DNA of 64,000 bases. Source: Myceligenerans crystallogenes (GTDB lineage: Bacteria > Actinomycetota > Actinomycetes > Actinomycetales > Cellulomonadaceae). Below the pieces are notes generated by a model. That model saw only the letters and a list, made by a program, of their open reading frames with translations. It was not told where the DNA came from and did no database searches. This document shows positions 55,610 through 62,569 of this stretch, piece after piece. The stretch lies in contig NZ_BAAANL010000005.1 in the NCBI RefSeq assembly GCF_039529775.1, positions 1 through 64,000 on the forward strand, written 5' to 3'. The number at the start of each line of letters is the position of its first letter. The first letter of the stretch is position 1. A program made the translations under genes and the position numbers.

Positions 55610-57510
55610 CAGTCGTTCCCCCGTCGTACCGCGGCTTGTTCGTCGAAGCGGACCTCCGGGAGGAAGCCGCTGCGCAGCCACCCGTCGTCGCGGGCCGTGA
55701 AGCGCCACTTCGCGGCGGGCCAGGAGCCCAGCACGACCACGACCCAGTGGAACTCCGGGTCCGCGAAGCGCTCGGCGAGCAGGTCGCGATCGGCCGACGA
55801 CGGCGGCTGGGACAGCACCAGCACCCCGCCCTCGCCGACCTCCATCTCGGACTTGACCTGGTCGAACGCCGAGGCGTGCTCCACCTGGTCGGGGCGGGGC
55901 AGGCCGTCGCCCACCATCACCACGCGCGGCTCGCCCGACCAGGGGTTGCCGGTGAACTCCCCCAGCCAGCGGCGCAGCACCTCGTGCCGCGCGCGGACCG
56001 AGCCGTCGAGGCTGATCGCGCCCCGGGCGAGGGAGAAGTCGACGAGCACGCGGCCGGTCTCGCTCATGCCGAGGTTGACCAGGCGCGCGAACTGCGCCGT
56101 CGAGCCGTCCGACACGGGCGCGCCCTGCAGCCTCGACAGCGGCGCCAGCCAGTTCTGGCCGTCCTCGCTCACCGTCCACGGCTCGGGCGCGGGCGAGGCG
56201 GGGTTGGTCAGGCGCAGGCGCAGCGCGCTCCCCTCGATGAACACGGCGGTCACGCCGGGGACCTCGAGGCCGTCGCGCTCGCAGGCCGCGATGAGGGCGC
56301 GCAGCGCGTGGTTCACGGTCCACGCGGCCGAGGTGTCGGTGCGCAGCATGCTGTCGTCGAACGTGACCTTCGCGGCGCGGCGCCGCCGGGCCGCGGCCAC
56401 GAGCCGCACGCCCGCCAGGACCAGGCCGGCGAGCACCAGCAGCGCGCCCAGCCCGAGGCCGATCGGGAGCAGCACGGGCGGCAGCCGGAAGCCCTGGCCC
56501 GCGCGGTCCTGGCTGACCTCGGCCGCCGCCGGGGACGGCGTCGGCGAGGGCGAGGGGCTCTTGGCCGTGAACCCGGGCAGCGGGCCGAACCGCACGCCCT
56601 CGCCGACGGCGTCCTCGGGCAGCTGCAGCACCCAGCCGGGGCGGAGCTGGTGCGGGTCGGTGAGGAACTTGCCGTCCCGCTGGCGGTGGGCCTTGCTGAG
56701 CGCGACGATTTCCTTCCACCGGCCGGCGCTGCCGAGGAACCGCTCGGCGATGCCCTCGATCTTCTCGGCGGTGCCGTCCTGCTTCTTCTTCACGATGTAG
56801 TGGACGACCGATCCGGGCGGGCCCTTGCGGTCCGGTACCGGGCGGGCGGACGGCGACGGGGAGGGCGACGGCGGCACCGGGACGACAGGCGCGGCCGAGG
56901 GCGTCGGGCTCGGGCTCGGCTCCCGCGCGGGCTCGGCCTGCGCCTGCTCCTTCTTCTTCGCCGGCTCCTCGTCCTCCTGCTCCGGCTCCTGCTCGGCGGG
57001 CTCCGGGACCGGCGTGCCGTACACGCGGAACTCCCACATCGAGTGCCCGGCGATGTTGTTCCGCGTGTTGCCGAACATCCGCACGTAGCGCCCGGTGCCG
57101 GTGAACTCCAGGACGTCCGTGCCGCCGTCGGCCGGGTTCACCACGCCGATGTTCGTCCAGTTCTCGCCGTCGCCGGACACGTCGATCCCGTACATCGTGG
57201 AGTGGGCGGCCTCCCAGACGATCTCGACGCGCTGGATGTCGGAGCTCCTGCCGAGGTCGACCGCGATCCACTGCGGGTCGGCGTGGTGGCTCGCCCAGCG
57301 CGTGGCCATCGAGCCGTCCACGGCGTGCGCGGCCACGAGCTCCGGGTCGTTGTTCTCGACGCTCGAGGCCCACACCGGCTTGCCCTGCGACAGCAGCTCG
57401 GGCTCGGCGGCGGCGGGCGCCGCGGGGCCCGCCAGCGCCGTCGTCGTCCCCGTCGCCACGACGACGGCGGCGACCGCCACCCGTCGCAGGATCCTCGTGT
57501 GCCACCTCAT
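55609..57510 (-). CDS. F5/8 type C - LysM-like - transmembrane protein of the type VII-like operon
   Basis: 633 residues from ATG 57510, overlapping the upstream TGA (ATGA). A signal peptide ends near residue 35. Residues 36-170 match a discoidin/F5/8 type C (CBM32-like) domain (L-S-Q-G-K-P, A-V-D-G-S-M-A-T-R-W-A-S, R-Y-V-R-M-F-G). A Pro/Glu/Ser linker follows, then a LysM-like domain at about 232-300 (V-V-H-Y-I-V-K-K ... L-R-P-G-W-V-L-Q-L-P) and one membrane segment at ~343-373. The cytoplasmic part has ~260 residues with W-V-V-V-V-L-G-S-W-P. The last two blocks match the upstream paralogue, which lacks the F5/8C domain. It may tie the machine to the cell wall. Confidence 0.8.
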   Translation of the reverse strand: MRWHTRILRRVAVAAVVVATGTTTALAGPAAPAAAEPELLSQGKPVWASSVENNDPELVAAHAVDGSMATRWASHHADPQWIAVDLGRSSDIQRVEIVWEAAHSTMYGIDVSGDGENWTNIGVVNPADGGTDVLEFTGTGRYVRMFGNTRNNIAGHSMWEFRVYGTPVPEPAEQEPEQEDEEPAKKKEQAQAEPAREPSPSPTPSAAPVVPVPPSPSPSPSARPVPDRKGPPGSVVHYIVKKKQDGTAEKIEGIAERFLGSAGRWKEIVALSKAHRQRDGKFLTDPHQLRPGWVLQLPEDAVGEGVRFGPLPGFTAKSPSPSPTPSPAAAEVSQDRAGQGFRLPPVLLPIGLGLGALLVLAGLVLAGVRLVAAARRRRAAKVTFDDSMLRTDTSAAWTVNHALRALIAACERDGLEVPGVTAVFIEGSALRLRLTNPASPAPEPWTVSEDGQNWLAPLSRLQGAPVSDGSTAQFARLVNLGMSETGRVLVDFSLARGAISLDGSVRARHEVLRRWLGEFTGNPWSGEPRVVMVGDGLPRPDQVEHASAFDQVKSEMEVGEGGVLVLSQPPSSADRDLLAERFADPEFHWVVVVLGSWPAAKWRFTARDDGWLRSGFLPEVRFDEQAAVRRGND

Positions 57511-58832
57511 CGTGTTCCCGCCCGTCGTACCGCCGTCTGCTCGTCGAAGCGCACGTCCGGCAGGAAGCTGCTGCGCAGCCAGCCGTCGTCGCGCGCCGTG
57601 AACCGCCACCGCGCGACCGGCACCTGGCCGAGCACGATGACCACCCAGCCGAACCGCGGGTCGGAGAACCGCGAGGCCAGGAGTTCCTGCTGCGCGGGGG
57701 CGGGCGCCCGCGAGAGCACCAGCACGCCGCCGTGGCCCAGCACCAGCTCGGGCACGACCTGCTCGATCCCGGCCACGTGCTCGGCGGCCTCCGGCCGCGG
57801 CAGCCCGTTGCCGACCATCACCACGCGCGGGGAAGCGGACCAGGGGTTCCCGGTGAGCTCGCCGAGCCAGCGGCGCAGCACCTCGTGGCGCGCGGCGGCG
57901 GGCCCCTCGATGCTGATGATGCCGCGCGCCCGCGCGAAGTCGATCAGCACCCGGCCCGTCTCGCCGACGCCGAGGGTGACGAGGCGCGAGTAGCGCTCCG
58001 TGGACGCGGTGGACGCCGGTTCGGTCTGCAGCGTGCCGATCGGGGCCGACCAGCTGCCGCCGTCGTCGGACACCACCCACGGCGCGGGCGCGGGGTTGGC
58101 CGGGTGCTGCAGGCGCAGCCGCAGGTTCGGCCCCTCGACGAAGACCGCGGTGAGCGGCGGCACGTCGAGGCCGTCGCGCTCGCAGCCCGCCAGCAGCACG
58201 CGCAGCGCGCGGTCCACCACCCAGGCCGACGACGTGTCGGTGCGCAGCAGGCTGTCGTCGAACGGCGGGTCGGACGGCGCCCGGCGGCGCCGGACGAGCA
58301 GGACGACGCCGCCGGCGAGCACGACGACCAGCAGGCCCGCGGCCGACAGCGTCAGGACGAGCCAGAGCGGGGCCTGCGGGGTGTCCGCGTCGCCGGTCGC
58401 GGCGGGCTCGGGGGACGCGGCGGGCGGCGGGGTCACCTCGGGCAGCGGGCCGGTGACGATGCCCTCGCCCTCGGCGTCGTCGGGCATCAGGAGGATCCAG
58501 CCGGGCAGGACGACCTCGGGGACGGTCAGCGCGTTGCCGTCCGGCTGGGGCCGGTCCTTGTTGAGCTCGAAGATCTCGGTGTAGCGGTTGCCGTCGCCGA
58601 GGTAGCGCTGGGCGATCTCGAACAGGAACTCCGGCTCGCCGTTCTGCTTGACCTGGATGACGTAGTACCTGACGTCCTCGCCGGGGGCCACGGTCGCCGC
58701 GCCCGGGCTCGCCGCCGCCGGGCTCGCCGTCGCCGCGGCCGCGGGCGGCCCGCCGGCGGGCGGCGCGACGGCCGCGATCGTCGCGATCGCCGCCGTGAGC
58801 ACGGCGGCGATCAGGTGACGGGTTCGGGTCAC
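57507..58832 (-). CDS. LysM-like - transmembrane protein of the type VII-like operon
   Basis: 441 residues from GTG 58832, overlapping the upstream TGA (GTGA). A signal peptide (about 35 residues) precedes a LysM-like region (V-R-Y-Y-V-I-Q-V-K-Q-N-G, then L-P-G-W-I-L-L-M-P) at about 52-120. A membrane segment lies near 155-180, and a ~250-residue cytoplasmic domain follows with R-R-W-L-G-E-L-T-G-N-P-W-S and V-V-I-V-L-G-Q. The cytoplasmic domain and its end (D-D-G-W-L-R-S-S-F-L-P-D-V-R-F-D-E-Q) closely match the F5/8C-LysM paralogue. Wall-facing and cytoplasm-facing parts suggest a scaffold, an inferred role. Confidence 0.8.
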   Translation of the reverse strand: MTRTRHLIAAVLTAAIATIAAVAPPAGGPPAAAATASPAAASPGAATVAPGEDVRYYVIQVKQNGEPEFLFEIAQRYLGDGNRYTEIFELNKDRPQPDGNALTVPEVVLPGWILLMPDDAEGEGIVTGPLPEVTPPPAASPEPAATGDADTPQAPLWLVLTLSAAGLLVVVLAGGVVLLVRRRRAPSDPPFDDSLLRTDTSSAWVVDRALRVLLAGCERDGLDVPPLTAVFVEGPNLRLRLQHPANPAPAPWVVSDDGGSWSAPIGTLQTEPASTASTERYSRLVTLGVGETGRVLIDFARARGIISIEGPAAARHEVLRRWLGELTGNPWSASPRVVMVGNGLPRPEAAEHVAGIEQVVPELVLGHGGVLVLSRAPAPAQQELLASRFSDPRFGWVVIVLGQVPVARWRFTARDDGWLRSSFLPDVRFDEQTAVRRAGTR

Positions 58833-59560
58833 TGGGGCTCCGGTGTTCTCGTGTCAGGGCCCGCCGGCGTGGCGGCGAGCGCCGCGAACTCGCTGCCCGG
58901 GCCCGCCCAGCGGAAGGTGGTCATGACGGCGTCGAAGAAGAAGACGAGGGCCTCGGCGAGCGTCTCGCCCTCCTCGCTGTTCCAGACGACGCTGAAGTTC
59001 AGGACGAGCCAGTCGCCGGCGGCCTCGTCGCGGGACAGCACGTACAGCACCTGCCGGGTCGAGACCTCGGGCAGGTCGCTCCCGTGCTGCGCCTCGCGGG
59101 TGGTCTCGGCGACGCGGACGCCGGGGCGGCCGTCGATCTCGACGAGCTCGCTGTCCTCGTAGCCGTCGGTGAGGATGCCCGCGGCGACCTCGACGGGGTT
59201 GGCCCCGGGGTCGCTGACCAGCTCCAGCTCGGTGAGCGAGGCGGGGATCATCACGCCGTTCATCGGCTCGGTGGGCAGGTAGACGGCGCCGGCGCCCGCG
59301 TCGCGGGCGTCGTCGAGGGAGGAGCGCAGGCCGTCGGCGAGCATGCGGCGGTGGGGTTCGGCGGAGTCGCGCGGCAGGTCGGCCGGGAGGGCCTGGGCGA
59401 CGACGTCCTCGATCGCCTGGTCGAGCTCGCGGACGAACTCGGGCGCGGTCGGGAAGCGCACCCAGCCGGGCGGCAGGAGCAGGGCCCAGGTGTCGGTGGG
59501 ACGGCCGTCGCCGGCCGTGTCGTCCTGCGGCGACGTCGTGTCCGGGTGCTTCTCGTTCAT
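58829..59560 (-). CDS. unknown protein of the type VII-like operon (243 residues)
   Basis: ATG 59560 with AGGAG six bases upstream; its start overlaps the stop of the previous gene and its stop overlaps the next start. It has no signal peptide or membrane segment. The opening W-A-L-L-L-P-P-G-W-V-R-F-P and the alternating helix-strand pattern are compatible with a Mog1/PsbP-like fold, which is a guess. The similar-sized upstream neighbour has a comparable plan. Its coupling between the membrane scaffold genes and the WXG genes suggests a cytoplasmic accessory or chaperone. Confidence 0.7.
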   Translation of the reverse strand: MNEKHPDTTSPQDDTAGDGRPTDTWALLLPPGWVRFPTAPEFVRELDQAIEDVVAQALPADLPRDSAEPHRRMLADGLRSSLDDARDAGAGAVYLPTEPMNGVMIPASLTELELVSDPGANPVEVAAGILTDGYEDSELVEIDGRPGVRVAETTREAQHGSDLPEVSTRQVLYVLSRDEAAGDWLVLNFSVVWNSEEGETLAEALVFFFDAVMTTFRWAGPGSEFAALAATPAGPDTRTPEPQ

Positions 59561-60234
59561 TCGGCGCTCCTGGTGATGCGGACCGCGGGCAGCAGGTCGT
59601 CGAGCAGTTCGGTCATCGCCGGGGCGTACAGCAGTTCCTGCGAGCGCCACTGGATCACGGTGTCGACGACGGCGTCCGGGTGCTCGGTGCGCCTGCCGAG
59701 GCAGATGCTGATCCGGGCGGCGCCGGTGGCGGGGTCGAGGTCGAGGCGGGTCACGCGCATCCCGTCGCCGTCGGGCAGGTCGAGGTGCTCGATCCGCGGT
59801 GGCGCGATCGCGGTGCCGCCGGTGGCGCCGAGCGCCTCCATGAGGTCGTCGCCGGGGTCCCCGGGCGGTTCGACGCCGACGACGACGAGCACCGGCGCCG
59901 GGGTCGTCCCGGGGACGCGGTAGGTGGCGGCCACCACGGCGCCCGCCTCGGCGACGCCGTCGGCGAAGGCGCGCAGGTTGGCCACCGAGGCCGTGGCGGC
60001 CTGCCTGCGCAGGTCGGCGATCACCGCGTCGTGCTGCTCGGCGGCCGCGGCACCGGCGGCGGACGACGGCGCGACGTCGTCGTGCACGACACCGTCGTCG
60101 AACGCCTCGGCGATCACGTCGGACGCCGTGCTCTCCCAGGCCGCGAGTGCGCCGGGCGGGAGGGCGCCGGCGCGCGGGACCACGATCCAGCCGTGCGTCT
60201 CCTGGACGTGGAAGGTCCAGCCGTCGGTGCCCAT
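59557..60234 (-). CDS. unknown protein of the type VII-like operon (225 residues)
   Basis: ATG 60234 overlaps the upstream TGA by one base. The N-terminus W-T-F-H-V-Q-E-T-H-G-W-I-V-V-P and the later V-L-V-V-V-G-V-E-P-P with A-R-I-S-I-C-L-G-R-R suggest an alpha/beta fold without a signal peptide. No family recognised. Because all eight genes of the unit are packed with overlaps or short gaps, it is probably part of the same complex or its regulation. Confidence 0.7.
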   Translation of the reverse strand: MGTDGWTFHVQETHGWIVVPRAGALPPGALAAWESTASDVIAEAFDDGVVHDDVAPSSAAGAAAAEQHDAVIADLRRQAATASVANLRAFADGVAEAGAVVAATYRVPGTTPAPVLVVVGVEPPGDPGDDLMEALGATGGTAIAPPRIEHLDLPDGDGMRVTRLDLDPATGAARISICLGRRTEHPDAVVDTVIQWRSQELLYAPAMTELLDDLLPAVRITRSAE

Positions 60235-61646
60235 CAGACCGGGTTCTCCCCGGTCAGCCCGGCGTAGTTGGCGTCGTGCCAGCCGGTGTTGTCCTTGCGC
60301 GTGTCGTTCGGGTTGAGGATCGACGGGTTCATCATGCTGAACGGACGGCCGAACCAGCCGATGCCGTAGGAGATCGGCCCGATGTACATCCAGGGCTTGA
60401 TCTGGAAGATGTTCCCGAACAGGCCGACGTTGCCGGCGATCTGGCGGACGTCCCGGATGTCGCTGACGCCGATGAGACGGTCCCAGCGGTAGTCGCCGCG
60501 GGGCCACGCCTTCAGCAGCCGGCTCCAGTCCTCCTTGAGCACCCACTTCGGGTCCTTGAACATGTGCCACCAGCCGGGACTCACCGTCTTGGTCTCCAGG
60601 AAGGCCCGCAGGTTCCTGGCGTTCGTCACGTTCTTGACCAGCTTGTCGATGGTGAGCTTGTTGAAGCCCCGGAAGCCGTTCTGCAGGGCGAGGCGGCTGA
60701 GGTTCTTGCCCAGGGCGATGTCGTCCATCAGCCCGGCCAGCTTGCCCGGCCCCGCCGCCAGACCCGCCCGCTGGACGTGCTTGAGGTTGTTGGCGAGCTT
60801 GGCCGCGATGCCGATCCCGACGAGGCTGAGCACGCCGAGGATGACGCCGAGCCAGCTGCCCTCGCCCTGGATGGCCAGGATGAAGCTGGCCACCACGGAG
60901 ACCACGGCCACGCCGATGCCGATCAGGGCGATGACGTTGAGCCCGGGGATGAGGATCGCCAGGACCGCGAGCGCCAGCCCGATGTAGGTGAGGATCTCGA
61001 CCAGCTTCTTGAGGAACTTGTTGAGCCGGTGCTTGAACGCCTCCCAGCCCGTGGTGTGCAGGCCGTCGACGTGCCAGTTCTCGCGGATCTTGGTGGCTGC
61101 CGCCTCGGCGGCGACCCGCAGGGCCTCGAGGGCGCCCGCGACCTTGGCCTTCGCGCTCTCCAGGTTGCCGTTGGCCGTGCTGATCGCCGTGCTGCGGTCC
61201 GCCGACTCCTTCTTCTGCGCCTCCGTGAGCGGCTCTGCGTCGTCGGGCCGCGGTGCGTTGACCGGGTCCGGCATGCCCTCGGCGGTGCCGAGGGCCCGGT
61301 TGGCCGCGACCGCCTCGTTCAGCCCGCTCCAGGTGTCGGTGCGCGCGGTCAGGAGGGCCGGCTGGTAGACGACGAGCGCCGCGTGCACGTCGGCGTACCG
61401 GCCGGCCGCCTTGTCGAGCGCCCCGGCGCTCTCGCGGGATCGCTTCCGCATCGCGTCCGCGGACTTGCCCTTGAGGAGACGGACGTCGCCGTCGCCGATC
61501 TTCTTGAGCAGGGCCGCCTGCTCGGTCATCGCCTCGGAGATCTTCTTGTAGTGCCTGATGATCTCGTCCAGCCCCTCGGAACCGGCCGGGACCGGATCCG
61601 AGTCGTGGCCGACCAGCGGCCACTCTCCCTGGCGGGCGGCGCTCAT
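60234..61646 (-). CDS. helical transmembrane protein, putative type VII-type substrate
   Basis: 470 residues from ATG 61646, with AGGAG five bases upstream; ATG 61658 is in frame but lacks a good ribosome site. The first ~190 residues are coiled-coil-like (Y-K-K-I-S-E-A-M-T-E-Q-A-A-L-L-K-K, repeated Ala/Lys/Glu), similar in length to WXG/LXG heads. Two or three hydrophobic segments lie at about 215-270. The C-terminal ~190 residues are basic with many Trp, Asn and Phe, ending W-H-D-A-N-Y-A-G-L-T-G. No toxin motif was recognised. Position directly after two WXG100 genes fits a secreted or membrane effector. Confidence 0.7.
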   Translation of the reverse strand: MSAARQGEWPLVGHDSDPVPAGSEGLDEIIRHYKKISEAMTEQAALLKKIGDGDVRLLKGKSADAMRKRSRESAGALDKAAGRYADVHAALVVYQPALLTARTDTWSGLNEAVAANRALGTAEGMPDPVNAPRPDDAEPLTEAQKKESADRSTAISTANGNLESAKAKVAGALEALRVAAEAAATKIRENWHVDGLHTTGWEAFKHRLNKFLKKLVEILTYIGLALAVLAILIPGLNVIALIGIGVAVVSVVASFILAIQGEGSWLGVILGVLSLVGIGIAAKLANNLKHVQRAGLAAGPGKLAGLMDDIALGKNLSRLALQNGFRGFNKLTIDKLVKNVTNARNLRAFLETKTVSPGWWHMFKDPKWVLKEDWSRLLKAWPRGDYRWDRLIGVSDIRDVRQIAGNVGLFGNIFQIKPWMYIGPISYGIGWFGRPFSMMNPSILNPNDTRKDNTGWHDANYAGLTGENPV

Positions 61647-61695
61647 CCGTCTCCTCATCTCGTGCTGCGGGTGCGGCGGGGTACTGCGGGTGTCA

Positions 61696-61992
61696 CTACG
61701 GCGGGGGCGTGCCCTGCTGGTCGAACGTCGACGCGAGCTGATCCTCGGTGTCGGTCCAGGCCTTGGCGGCTTCGTCCATCTTCTTGGTGAGGTTGTCGAG
61801 CTGCTCCTGGAGCTTCTCGCGCTTGACCCACCAGTCGTCGATGAAGTCGTCCATGGCCCGCTTCAGGACGTCGTGACCCCAGACGTTGCCGTTGTCCCAG
61901 AGCTTGGACATGTTCTTGAACTCGTCGTTGATCCGCTTGAGATCCGCGGCCGAGTCCTCCAGGACGGCCTTCGTGACGATGACGTCGGCCAT
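61696..61992 (-). CDS. WXG100-family protein B
   Basis: 98 residues from ATG 61992, four bases after the stop of its partner. Two long helices with a short turn (W-D-N-G-N-V-W-G near residue 32-39) and W-W-V-K-R near 54 give the size and helical-hairpin pattern of ESAT-6/WXG100 proteins. The exact W-x-G is replaced by V-W-G. It likely pairs with the adjacent WXG100 protein as a dimer exported by the EssC-type ATPase. Confidence 0.8.
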   Translation of the reverse strand: MADVIVTKAVLEDSAADLKRINDEFKNMSKLWDNGNVWGHDVLKRAMDDFIDDWWVKREKLQEQLDNLTKKMDEAAKAWTDTEDQLASTFDQQGTPPP

Positions 61993-61996
61993 GGCG

Positions 61997-62293
61997 TCAC
62001 TTGTTCAGCGCGTTGGCGAGTTCCTCGTCGGTCTTGCGCAGCGCCTCCGCGGCCTCCTTGAGGTACGTGCCGATGCCGTCGAGGCCCTCCATGATCTGCT
62101 TGCCGCCCTTGTCGAGCTCCTGGTAGGCCTCGTCGAACCGCTTGGACGACTTGTCGGTGACGTAACCGTCCTGGACCAGGTTCTGGACCATGTTGCGCAG
62201 CTGGTCCAGCTTCGACTGCATGTCCGACGCTTCCTGCTGCATGCGCTGGGCAGCGTCTTCCATCTGCTGGAAGGTCACATTGATGTTCGGCAT
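61997..62293 (-). CDS. WXG100-family protein A
   Basis: 98 residues from ATG 62293 with GAGGA seven bases upstream. A helical hairpin of the ESAT-6 type: residues 5-40 (F-Q-Q-M-E-D-A-A-Q-R-M-Q-Q-E-A) and 50-95. The turn reads V-Q-D-G-Y-V-T rather than W-x-G. The end Y-L-K-E-A-A-E-A-L resembles the Y-x3-(D/E) export signal of WXG100 proteins. First gene of the leftward operon, so it is likely the most strongly expressed. Confidence 0.83.
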   Translation of the reverse strand: MPNINVTFQQMEDAAQRMQQEASDMQSKLDQLRNMVQNLVQDGYVTDKSSKRFDEAYQELDKGGKQIMEGLDGIGTYLKEAAEALRKTDEELANALNK

Positions 62294-62375
62294 GACGGTT
62301 CCTCTCCTCCGGTGCGTGAACGAGGGGAGTTTCGCAGGTCGGACTTGTCCGAACACGCTGGCCCGGTGAACGGGG

Positions 62376-62392
62376 GATGAAAGGTTTTCATC
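62376..62392. promoter_or_regulatory. 17-base palindrome in the type VII-kinase intergenic region
   Basis: GATGAAA-GGT-TTTCATC is perfect. On the minus strand a TTGACA (-35-like) lies at 62402-62397, immediately upstream, so the palindrome would sit in the spacer of the type VII-like operon promoter. It is probably an operator; the regulator is unknown. The rest of the 276 bases shows nothing I can name. Confidence 0.55.
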
Positions 62393-62569
62393 TAACTGTC
62401 AACGAGCTGAGCTGGGCAAACACTCGCCTGGATGGTGCAGACGAACGACCGGGCCGCGAGGTTGTGCGGCCGGAGTTCTCCGGGAGATCGCCCGCCCGGC
62501 GGGTACGATGCCAGCGCGAATCGGTGCATGCCGGATTCGCGGTCGACGCGCGAGAGGAAGGCCCGTCCG

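Noticed and set aside
49766..56800. 2344-codon plus-strand frame across the lyase and EssC-type genes
   Set aside because: The translation is low-complexity (Arg, Gly, Val, Asp) and the opposite strand carries well-supported genes.
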